Assembly: GCA_046262315.1 (NCBI GenBank)
Contig: JBHEMZ010000105.1
Coordinates: forward strand, 1-20,552
Direction: 5' to 3'
Length of the DNA stretch: 20,552 nucleotides
Origin: JACVRM01 sp046262315
GTDB lineage: Bacteria; Actinomycetota; Thermoleophilia; Gaiellales; Gaiellaceae
How positions within the stretch are numbered: position 1 is the first letter of the stretch; every line of letters starts with the position of its first letter. The notes below the pieces were generated by a model, which did no database searches, had not been told where the DNA came from, and saw only the letters and a list, made by a program, of their open reading frames with translations. Shown here piece by piece: positions 1-7,842 of this stretch. The position numbers and the translations under genes are program-made.

Positions 1-191
1 ATCTGCCGATGGTTCTTCGTCTCTACTCCGTAGACCGCCTGCACGCCGCTGTCTCTGACGGCTGTGGCGGGGCGCCTCACCGGTTCGAGCGCCTCGAGAT
101 CGTACGCGTAAACCTTGTCGCCGGGCTTCACTTCGGCGATCGACCGCGGACCGGTCGGATTGGTAAAGACCTGAGAGTCCGCCGTCAGGCA
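1..191 (-). other. N-terminal part of a SufB intein (protein-splicing element, partial)
   Basis: After the SufB motif ending DGNLG, the reading frame continues with CLTADSQVFT, then a short spacer and IAEVKPGDKVYAYD. This matches intein splicing block A: Cys1, a hydrophobic residue, a D/S-x-V strand, then the I-x-E-x-x-x-G-D-x-V-x-x-x-D pattern. The next segment, QAVYGVETKNHRQ, fits the run-up to block B. Inteins excise themselves and join the flanking protein halves. The host protein should resume at the Ser of SKVTMKYP, which would be a standard +1 nucleophile. Block B, any homing endonuclease and the C-terminal His-Asn lie beyond the window. A simple insertion is a less likely reading, because Cys1 falls exactly at a conserved extein junction. 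Confidence 0.88.
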
Positions 192-1088
192 GCCCAGATT
201 CCCGTCGACCCACTCCATCGTCGCGTTCTCGTAGGCAACCGCTCGCTTCGTTACCAGGTTATAGACGTTATTCGACCAGTTTTGAATCGTCGTATATCGA
301 CATCTTGCTCCTGGCTTCACAATGATCTCTACAACTGCGGAGTGTAGGGAATCTGAGGAGTAAATTGGAGCGGTGCAACCCTCTACGTAGTGCACGTACG
401 CACCCTCGTCGACGATGATCAATGTGCGCTCGAACTGGCCCATGTTCTCCGCGTTGATGCGGAAGTAGGCCTGGAGCGGCTGCTCGATGTGCACGCCAGG
501 CGGTACGTAGATGAACGAGCCGCCCGACCAGACGGCGGAGTTCAGCGCCGCGAATTTGTTGTCGTTTGCGGGGATGACCGACCCGAAGTACTCCTTGACG
601 ATGTCCTCGTGCTCGCGCAGCCCCGAGTCCATGTCCAGAAAGAGCACTCCCTGCGACTCGAGGTGCTCCTGGAGCTTGTGGTACACGACCTCGGACTCGT
701 ACTGGGCGCCGACGCCGGCGAGGAACTTGCGCTCGGCCTCGGGGATGCCCAGGCGGTCCCACGTGTTCTTGATGTCCGGCGGCAGATCCTCCCAGGAGGT
801 GGCCTGCTTCTCGGTCGGCCGGATGTAGTAGTGCATCGCGTCGAAGTCGATGTCGGCGAGGTTGCCGCCCCAGGTCGGCAGCGGGCGCGCCTCGAAGTAC
901 TCGAGGGCCTTCAACCGCTGGTCGAGCATCCATTGCGGTTCGTTCTTCTGCTCGGAGATGTCGGCGACAACCTCGCGCGTCAGGCCGCGGCCCGACTTGA
1001 AGAAGTAGTCCTCGCGGTCGTGGAAACCGTACTTGTAGTCGTTGCCGATGCCGGCGACGACCTGTGTCTCCTCCTCGATGGCTGCCAC
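1..1088 (-). CDS. sufB: Fe-S cluster assembly scaffold protein SufB, N-terminal part, interrupted by an intein (partial at left edge)
   Basis: SufB is the core scaffold subunit of the SUF complex (SufBC2D), which builds Fe-S clusters in the cytosol. The first 299 codons read as a typical SufB with the conserved stretches EGCTAP (236-241), YTTIQNWSNNVYNLVTKR (residues in the 260s-280s) and EWVDGNLG (292-299). The family normally continues from there into SKVTMKYP. Here the frame instead continues into an intein starting at Cys300, and the window ends 63 codons later, so the C-extein lies outside. The GTG start at 1088 shares one base with the sufC stop (TAGTG), and a strong ribosome binding site (GAGGAGGAGG, 1105-1096) lies 7 bases upstream. 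Codons 237-284 have unusual third-position composition compared with the rest of the gene. Identity is certain; the intein is judged from motifs. Confidence 0.95.
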   Translation of the reverse strand, partial: MAAIEEETQVVAGIGNDYKYGFHDREDYFFKSGRGLTREVVADISEQKNEPQWMLDQRLKALEYFEARPLPTWGGNLADIDFDAMHYYIRPTEKQATSWEDLPPDIKNTWDRLGIPEAERKFLAGVGAQYESEVVYHKLQEHLESQGVLFLDMDSGLREHEDIVKEYFGSVIPANDNKFAALNSAVWSGGSFIYVPPGVHIEQPLQAYFRINAENMGQFERTLIIVDEGAYVHYVEGCTAPIYSSDSLHSAVVEIIVKPGARCRYTTIQNWSNNVYNLVTKRAVAYENATMEWVDGNLGCLTADSQVFTNPTGPRSIAEVKPGDKVYAYDLEALEPVRRPATAVRDSGVQAVYGVETKNHRQ

Positions 1089-1927
1089 TATGCGGCCTCC
1101 TCCTCAGCTTCCACGTGCATTCCGGACTTCAAACCGGCCTGCGATCCAGCGCCGGCCGAACCATTCTCGGTGGGCGCTCCAAAAGCTTGGTAACCCTCGG
1201 CCTCGAGCCTGTGTGCAAGCTCAGGACCGCCTTCCTCAACGATACGCCCTCCCACGAAGACGTGGACGAAATCGGGTGTGATGTAGTCGAGGATGCGCTG
1301 GTAGTGCGTGATGACGAGGGCGCCCAGGTCGGGGCCGACCTGCTCGCGCACGCCGCCCGCGACGATTCGGAGGGCGTCGATGTCGAGCCCCGAGTCGGTC
1401 TCGTCCAGCACTGCGATCTTCGGCTTGAGCATCGCCATCTGGAGGATCTCCACGCGCTTCTTCTCGCCACCGGAGAAGCCGTCGTTGAGATAGCGCTGCG
1501 CCAGTTCCCGCGGGATCTGCAGTCGCTCCATCGCCCCGAGCAACTCCTTGCGGAACTCAGGGATCGGGACCGGATCCTCCTCGCCGGCACGGGCCTTGCG
1601 GACCGCGTTGATCGCCGAGCGCAGGAAGCTCGTCACCATCACGCCCGGGATGGCGTGGGGATACTGGAAGGCCAGGAAGAGGCCCCGCTGTGCGCGCTCG
1701 TCGGCGCCCATTTCCGCCACGTCCTCGCCGTCGAGCAGGATCTCGCCCTGCGTGACCTCGTAGGCGGGGTGGCCCATCAGTGCGTAAGCGAGCGTGGACT
1801 TGCCGGACCCGTTCGGGCCCATGACGGCGTGCACCTCGTCGGGCGCGATCACGAGGTCGACGCCCTTGACGATCTCGGTGCCGTCCTCGAGCGCGACGTG
1901 CAGGTTTTTGATCTCCAGCTGAGCCAA
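1088..1927 (-). CDS. sufC: Fe-S cluster assembly ATPase SufC
   Basis: SufC is the cytosolic ABC-type ATPase of the SufBCD complex; ATP-driven dimerisation remodels SufB and SufD for cluster assembly. The protein has 279 residues. It shows Walker A GPNGSGKST (37-45), the Q-loop in FQYP (88), the signature FSGGEKKR (151-158), Walker B IAVLDETDSGLD (171-182, with the SufC-typical ETDSGLD instead of EPTSGLD) and the H-loop H208. The tail after about residue 250 is low-complexity and acidic, roughly 25 residues longer than usual. The start is TTG at 1927, preceded by GAGGAA 8 bases upstream. It is the first visible gene of the operon and overlaps sufB by one base. Upstream lies a perfect palindrome that may be an operator. 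Confidence 0.97.
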   Translation of the reverse strand: MAQLEIKNLHVALEDGTEIVKGVDLVIAPDEVHAVMGPNGSGKSTLAYALMGHPAYEVTQGEILLDGEDVAEMGADERAQRGLFLAFQYPHAIPGVMVTSFLRSAINAVRKARAGEEDPVPIPEFRKELLGAMERLQIPRELAQRYLNDGFSGGEKKRVEILQMAMLKPKIAVLDETDSGLDIDALRIVAGGVREQVGPDLGALVITHYQRILDYITPDFVHVFVGGRIVEEGGPELAHRLEAEGYQAFGAPTENGSAGAGSQAGLKSGMHVEAEEEAA

Positions 1928-1987
1928 GTTTGTGCTTCCTCAGACGATGGAACAGCGCGGACTTGCGCGCTCGTTCGTGACATCGAT

Positions 1988-2005
1988 GGTAGCCGATCGG
2001 CTACC
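1988..2005. promoter_or_regulatory. Perfect 18-bp palindrome between sufC and tatA, candidate operator
   Basis: GGTAGCCGATCGGCTACC is identical to its reverse complement. It lies in the 135-bp divergent region, 61 bases upstream of the sufC start and 58 bases before tatA. The length and symmetry suit a homodimeric repressor. Control of the suf operon by an Fe-S-sensing or iron-responsive regulator is an inference; no regulator gene is in the window. Confidence 0.5.
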
Positions 2006-2050
2006 GGTCCCGCGCCGCGCCGAAAGCCCGGAAGCACGGGGATGCGCTGC

Positions 2051-2056
2051 TATCCT
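2051..2056 (+). promoter_or_regulatory. Candidate -10 box for leaderless tatA transcript
   Basis: TATCCT lies 6 bases before the tatA ATG and no ribosome binding site is visible between them. This spacing would place the transcription start at or next to the A of ATG. No good -35 box is seen. Confidence 0.35.
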
Positions 2057-2062
2057 CGGCAC

Positions 2063-2317
2063 ATGCCCGGCAACATCGGCTGGACGGGACTGATCGTCGT
2101 CCTGCTCGTCCTGCTCGTCATTTTCGGCCCCAAGCGGTTGCCGGAGCTGGGCCGTTCGCTCGGGCGCGGACTGCGCGAGTTCAAGACGTCCGTCACGGGG
2201 GACGACCGGGACGACCCGCCGGCGCCGAGTGAGCACGAGATCGGCCGGCTGCCCGCGCCGCCCGAGGACGGGGCCGCCGTCGAGGGCCGCGAGCCGCAGC
2301 GCGACACCGTGGTCTAG
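2063..2317 (+). CDS. tatA: Sec-independent (Tat) translocase subunit TatA/TatE family
   Basis: TatA forms the pore-like assembly that moves folded proteins with twin-arginine signals across the cytoplasmic membrane. The 84-residue protein has a short N-terminal membrane helix (about residues 5-22). The family hinge FGPKRLPELGRSLG follows, then the amphipathic helix GRGLREFK and a charged, proline-rich tail. TatA and TatB cannot be told apart firmly from length alone; the FGPKRLPELG hinge favours TatA. The ATG at 2063 is chosen because the family N-terminus starts right before the helix. An in-frame opening extends far upstream but is antisense to sufC and without meaning. The stop overlaps the tatC start by one base (TAGTG). 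Confidence 0.93.
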   Translation: MPGNIGWTGLIVVLLVLLVIFGPKRLPELGRSLGRGLREFKTSVTGDDRDDPPAPSEHEIGRLPAPPEDGAAVEGREPQRDTVV

Positions 2318-3069
2318 TGCCCCGCCGCCTCGCCTACGGCGAGGAGGCCTCGCTGGTCGAGCACCTCGGAGAGCTGCGCACCCGCGTGCTGATCTCGCTG
2401 GCGTCAGTTCTCGGCTGGTTCCTGCTCGTCTTTTTCGTGTTCCGCAAGCGCCTGCTCGACTTGCTCGCGGTGCCGCTCGACGATCGCCCGCTCGTCACCC
2501 TCGGGCCTGCCGAACCCTTCACCACGTCGTTCAACGTCTGCCTGTACGCGGCGCTTGCGCTCTCCGTGCCGGTTGTGCTCTGGCAGCTATGGGCGTTTCT
2601 CGCGCCGGCCTTCGAGGAGCGCAGCCAGCGCACGGTCGTGCAGCTCGTGGCAGCGGCTACGGCGTTGCTCGCCGCCGGTATGGCCTTCGCGTACTGGATC
2701 GTGCTGCCGAAGGCGGTCGACTTCCTGATCGGTTTCGACTCGGAGATCTACAACGAGCAGGTTCAAGCGGCGAAGTACTTCGGCTTCGCTGCGACGATGC
2801 TCTTCACGGTCGGGCTGCTCTTCGAGCTGCCGATCCTCGTGATCGGTCTTGTGAGGCTCGGGATCCTCTCCTCGCAGCAGCTGCGCCGCAACCGCCGTGT
2901 GGGCTACGGGCTCTGCGTGATCGCGGCCGTGCTCCTCCCAGGCGTCGACTGGGTCTCGATGACGCTCCAGGCCGTTCCGATCGTGGCGCTCTTCGAGCTC
3001 TCGATCTGGGCCTCCGTGCTGGTGGAGCGCCGGCGCGCGGCCAGCGCCGAGCTCGTCACTAACTCCTGA
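2317..3069 (+). CDS. tatC: Sec-independent protein translocase TatC
   Basis: TatC is the six-helix membrane receptor that binds the twin-arginine signal peptide and recruits TatA. The 250-residue protein begins with the diagnostic cytoplasmic motif containing HLGELRTR (about residues 16-23), followed by a first membrane helix. The conserved region with EPFTTSFNV and LWQLWAFLAPAFEERSQR follows, then further hydrophobic segments ending near residue 235. Length matches the family. The GTG start at 2317 uses the last base of the tatA stop, so translation is probably coupled. This is a compact tatAC pair with no separate tatB nearby. Confidence 0.96.
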   Translation: MPRRLAYGEEASLVEHLGELRTRVLISLASVLGWFLLVFFVFRKRLLDLLAVPLDDRPLVTLGPAEPFTTSFNVCLYAALALSVPVVLWQLWAFLAPAFEERSQRTVVQLVAAATALLAAGMAFAYWIVLPKAVDFLIGFDSEIYNEQVQAAKYFGFAATMLFTVGLLFELPILVIGLVRLGILSSQQLRRNRRVGYGLCVIAAVLLPGVDWVSMTLQAVPIVALFELSIWASVLVERRRAASAELVTNS

Positions 3070-3160
3070 CGCTACGCCGCGGCGGCCGACATGAGCGGCA
3101 GCGGCTGACTGCGGAAAGCGACCGACTCCTCGGTAGTCGTCAATGCGGGGCGACGGCCGG

Positions 3161-3195
3161 CGGACTTTCGAGCAGGAAGAAGTCGGACTTTCGAG
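3161..3195. repeat. Two direct copies of a 12-bp sequence upstream of the TPR gene
   Basis: CGGACTTTCGAG occurs at 3161-3172 and again at 3184-3195, 23 bases from start to start, or about two helical turns. The second copy falls between the expected -35 and -10 positions of the TPR gene promoter. Tandem recognition sites for a transcription factor are the simplest reading; a chance duplication is possible. Confidence 0.5.
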
Positions 3196-3203
3196 GATCA
3201 AGC

Positions 3204-3209
3204 TACGCT
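3204..3209 (+). promoter_or_regulatory. Candidate -10 box of the TPR gene
   Basis: TACGCT lies 9 bases before the ATG at 3219 with no ribosome binding site in between, suggesting a leaderless or very short-leader transcript. The same hexamer precedes the ABC-F gene on the other strand. Confidence 0.35.
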
Positions 3210-3218
3210 TAGGACACG

Positions 3219-4079
3219 ATGGCACGCTCCGCCGCAAAACGCCGCCCGAAGCCGAGCCAGACCAAGGCTGGCCCGCGCCGTACGCCGCCCCCGCCGCGCC
3301 AGCCCTCGCCCGAGGATCTGATGTTCTTCCCGCGTCTGCGCCGGCAGGCGAAGTGGATGTTCGTCTTCCTCGCGCTCGTTTTCCTCGTCGGCTTCGTGGC
3401 CTTTGGCGTCGGCTCGAGCCTGCCGAGTGGCTTTGCCGACGTCCTTCAGGGCAGCAGCTCGAGCGGCAACCAGTCGGTCGGCGACGCCCGCGACGACGTC
3501 GAGAAGAACCCGAAGGACGCCGACGCGCAGCTGGAGCTCGCGAGGGCGTATCAGCGTGAGGGCCGCTCGGACGAGGCGATCGCTCCGCTCGAGGCCTACC
3601 TCAAGATCAGGCCGCGCGACGAGAACGTGCTCCAGGAGCTCGCAGGCCTCTACACGGGCAGTGCAGGTCGCGCGCGCGACGAGGCGCTCGCCGCCCAGGC
3701 CGAGGTGCAGCAGCTCTCGGGAGCGTCGGCCTTCACCTCGGGGACGCTCGCGAAGGCGCTCGAGCCCGGGCCGTTCGAGGAGCTCAAGCTCAACGACGCG
3801 AACACGCGCTTCAACGACGCGGTCACGCGCGGAAGCGAGGCGTACATGGCGGCCACGCGCACCTACGAGCGCCTGGTCGTGCTGGTCCCGCGCGATCCGC
3901 AGCTCTGGTACCTGCTCGCGCTCTCCGCGGAGCCTGCCGGCGACACGAAGAAGGCCCTTGAGGGCTACCGCAAGTTCCTCGAGCTGGCGCCGGATGCGAA
4001 TGAGGCCATCTACGTGCGCGAGAAGGTCAAGCAGCTCGAGGCGTCGCAGGAGCCCGCCAGCCAAGTAGCCGGACGGTAG
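3219..4079 (+). CDS. Membrane-anchored tetratricopeptide-repeat protein
   Basis: This 286-residue protein has a basic, proline-rich cytoplasmic N-terminus (1-40), one membrane helix at about 46-66, a Ser/Gly-rich linker, and an extracytoplasmic helical domain. TPR-like repeats are visible at about 101-134 (DAQLELARAYQREGRSDEAI) and about 212-255 (LWYLLALSAEPAGDTKKALE). A Glu/Ala-rich segment of less clear register lies between them. TPRs are protein-protein interaction scaffolds, so no enzymatic role is implied. It follows tatAC after 149 bases with its own putative promoter and precedes a STAS protein. A role in envelope assembly or cytochrome maturation would fit the downstream cytochrome c but is speculation. 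No specific family name can be given. Confidence 0.85.
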   Translation: MARSAAKRRPKPSQTKAGPRRTPPPPRQPSPEDLMFFPRLRRQAKWMFVFLALVFLVGFVAFGVGSSLPSGFADVLQGSSSSGNQSVGDARDDVEKNPKDADAQLELARAYQREGRSDEAIAPLEAYLKIRPRDENVLQELAGLYTGSAGRARDEALAAQAEVQQLSGASAFTSGTLAKALEPGPFEELKLNDANTRFNDAVTRGSEAYMAATRTYERLVVLVPRDPQLWYLLALSAEPAGDTKKALEGYRKFLELAPDANEAIYVREKVKQLEASQEPASQVAGR

Positions 4080-4117
4080 ACTCGCGCGGCTGAAAGCGAC
4101 CTCGGGGTGGTAGCAGG

Positions 4118-4483
4118 ATGAACTTCCACGTCAACACGGAGCAGGTCGGTGACGGCGCGTACGTGATCGCTCTCGGCGGCGAGGTCGATCTCTATACGGC
4201 GCCCGAGTTCAAGCAGCAGCTGCTGGATGCGATCGGCCAGGGCGCGCGACACGTGATCGTCGACCTGTCCGAGACGACGTTCATCGACTCGACCACGCTC
4301 GGGGTGCTCGTCGGAGGCGTCAAGCGCCTGCGTACGAACGACGGGCAGCTCTCGCTCGTCTGCTCCGACCGCAACATCACGAAGATCTTCGAGATCACCG
4401 GCCTCGACCGCGTCTTCACGATCCACGAGACGCGCGAGCAGGCCCTCGAGGAGCTCGGCGGGGTGGCCGAGCCGTCGGCGTAG
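4118..4483 (+). CDS. STAS-domain anti-sigma factor antagonist (SpoIIAA/RsbV type)
   Basis: Proteins of this family bind a serine kinase/anti-sigma factor in the cytosol and free the sigma factor; phosphorylation of a conserved serine switches them off. The 121 residues form a single STAS domain, with GGEVDLYTAPEFKQQL near the N-terminus and the phosphorylation motif TFIDSTTLGVLV with Ser58 in the expected place. The C-terminal SDRNITKIFEITGLDRVF segment is typical of the family. No matching kinase or sigma factor is in the window, so the partner is unknown. A GGGGTGG stretch 7 bases before the ATG may serve as ribosome binding site. The stop overlaps the cytochrome gene start by one base, which is an unusual pairing. 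Confidence 0.93.
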   Translation: MNFHVNTEQVGDGAYVIALGGEVDLYTAPEFKQQLLDAIGQGARHVIVDLSETTFIDSTTLGVLVGGVKRLRTNDGQLSLVCSDRNITKIFEITGLDRVFTIHETREQALEELGGVAEPSA

Positions 4484-5142
4484 TGCGGCGCCCCGTCGGC
4501 GCGGCGCTCGTCGTGCTGGCGCTCGCGGGCTGCGGGGGCACGGGCGGGCTGGCCGAGGAGGGGAGCGTCTCCCAGGGCCAGCAGCTGTTCGCCGAGAATT
4601 GCGCCTCGTGCCACACGCTCGCGCACGCCAAGGCGCAGGCGAACATCGGGCCTAGTCTCGACGGCGCGTTCCAGGCGCTGCGCAGGAAGCACTTCGACGA
4701 CAGCACGATCCGCGAGATCGTCTCGAAGCAGATCAAATACCCCATCACGAACCCGCCGACGGGCGCGCCGGGGATGCCAGCGAACATCGTCGAGGGCGAC
4801 GACGCCGACGCGGTCGCCTCCTACGTGGCGTGCGTGGCCGGTCGGACGACGAAGGAGTGGGAGAAGGAAGGCTGTGGGCAGCCGCGCAGCGACACGGGCG
4901 GTGGCGGCACCGACGGCAAGTCCATCTTCGCCTCGGCCGGGTGCGACGGCTGCCACACGCTGAAGGCGGCGGGAGCCTCGGGCACGGTGGGACCGAACCT
5001 CGACGAGTTGTCCATGGATCTCGCCGGCGCGATCAAGCAGATCACGAACGGCGGCGGTGCCATGCCGGCCTTCGGCGACCGGTTGAAGCCGGACCAGATC
5101 GACGCGGTCGCGAAGTTCGTCGTCGAAAGCCGCGGTAAGTAG
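4483..5142 (+). CDS. Diheme cytochrome c, probable lipoprotein
   Basis: The protein is predicted to be an electron carrier held on the outer face of the cytoplasmic membrane. The 219 residues begin with a short signal peptide ending in the lipobox LALAGC (Cys17). Two class-I cytochrome c domains follow: heme motif CASCH (40-44) with likely axial Met99 (GMPA), and CDGCH (154-158) with likely axial Met194 (AMPAF). A Gly-rich linker near 136-145 joins the domains. Cys117 and Cys131 lie outside the heme motifs and could form a disulfide. The GTG start at 4483 overlaps the STAS gene stop (TAGTG). The gene stops only 4 bases from the convergent ABC-F stop. The redox partner is unknown. Confidence 0.93.
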   Translation: MRRPVGAALVVLALAGCGGTGGLAEEGSVSQGQQLFAENCASCHTLAHAKAQANIGPSLDGAFQALRRKHFDDSTIREIVSKQIKYPITNPPTGAPGMPANIVEGDDADAVASYVACVAGRTTKEWEKEGCGQPRSDTGGGGTDGKSIFASAGCDGCHTLKAAGASGTVGPNLDELSMDLAGAIKQITNGGGAMPAFGDRLKPDQIDAVAKFVVESRGK

Positions 5143-5146
5143 GCGG

Positions 5147-7030
<1,884 letters not shown>

Positions 7031-7036
7031 GCGCCA

Positions 7037-7042
7037 AGCGTA
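7037..7042 (-). promoter_or_regulatory. Candidate -10 box of the ABC-F gene
   Basis: Read on the minus strand, TACGCT is followed by 6 bases and then the ATG at 7030, with no ribosome binding site. This is the same arrangement as at tatA, and it supports the shorter start. Confidence 0.35.
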
Positions 7043-7131
7043 GAGAAGCGACCGCCCGGCAACGCTGGCGCTTCTGCGGCCGAGGTGCGGCGGTCGGTTT
7101 TGCACGCGGCGCGGGCGTGGAAGAACTTTCG

Positions 7132-7793
7132 CGTGCGAAGAGCGGCCTACGGAGTTGTCGCGCTGGCGACCGTGGTCGTTGTCGCCGCCGCGGGAGCGCT
7201 CGTGCGCGACAAGGGCCGGGCGGACCCGGAGCCCGTCGGCTGGCTGGACGCGGAGCGGCGGCACGAGCAGAGCGAGGGAACGATCAGCTTCTCGCCCGAT
7301 GAGGTGCGCGTTGATCGCGTTGTGTCGCCGGGATGATCACCTGGCTCGAGCGGCGTGACGTACGAGGCGAGCCGGTGGAATGGCCGGTCCGCGAGGAGAT
7401 CGACTATGCGCGGCTGCTCCACCCCGACCCGCGCTTGCCGCTGCGAGTCGCGGTCGGAAGCCGTGCGGATGGCTACTGCCTGATGCCGGTCGAGGCGGAT
7501 TCGTCCGCGAGCCAGGGCGGCGCGGGCATCTGCACGTCCGGATTCAGCGCCGGCTGGCCCGCGCTACTGGCTTTCCCCGCCGGGTACGGCGGAGGTGCGC
7601 CGGTCTTGATCGGCATCGTTTCGGATCAGGTCGCCCGCCTCGTCGTCGAGACGCCGAAGGGCATCCAGCGAGCAGTGCCAATCGCCGACAACGTCTTCGT
7701 CGTCCGAGTGCCAAGAGCGAGCTCCGGCAGTCCTACGAAGCTGATCGCCTACGACCGCCCGCGGACGCTCGATCGCCATCGAATTGGCGTTAG
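7132..7793 (+). pseudogene. Unknown membrane-anchored or secreted protein gene, apparently frameshifted
   Basis: From a GTG near 7132 one frame encodes a basic start, a hydrophobic helix (VVALATVVVVAAAGALV) and a polar region, stopping at 7336. A second frame opens with ATG at 7333 (ATGA overlap) and carries a protein-like segment with ADGYCLMPVEAD, VLIGIVSDQVARLVVE and IADNVFVVRVPRA up to about codon 150. After that it runs on antisense through the transketolase gene with no natural stop. A stop in a third frame lies at 7791-7793. The most economical reading is one gene for an anchored extracytoplasmic protein broken by one or two frameshifts. Two overlapping genes cannot be excluded. Both ends are uncertain and I do not recognise the family. 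Confidence 0.45.
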
Positions 7794-7811
7794 CGCGGCT
7801 CCTACAGCCGG

Positions 7812-7835
7812 CTCTCTCTGTCGTGTCCGAGAGAG
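7812..7835. terminator. Candidate stem-loop between convergent genes
   Basis: CTCTCTC (7812-7818) pairs with GAGAGAG (7829-7835) around a 10-base loop, 8 bases past the transketolase stop. There is no T-run on either side, so intrinsic termination is uncertain. The stem could act for both strands. Confidence 0.35.
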
Positions 7836-7842
7836 GGAGGTG

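Noticed and set aside
268..933. Minus-strand open frame of about 220 codons
   Set aside because: It is an out-of-frame reading of sufB; the correct SufB frame begins with GTG at 1088 and carries all conserved motifs.
1064..2062. Long plus-strand open frame running in phase into tatA
   Set aside because: It is antisense to sufC; the sequence before the tatA ATG is low-complexity and not family-like, while the TatA N-terminus starts naturally at 2063.
3121..3139. Small inverted repeat after tatC (CGACT/AGTCG) as a terminator
   Set aside because: Five-base arms that compete with another overlapping pairing and no T-run; too weak to call.
7031..7264. Extended N-terminus of the ABC-F protein
   Set aside because: The added residues are basic and unconserved, and a -10-like box lies just before the ATG at 7030.
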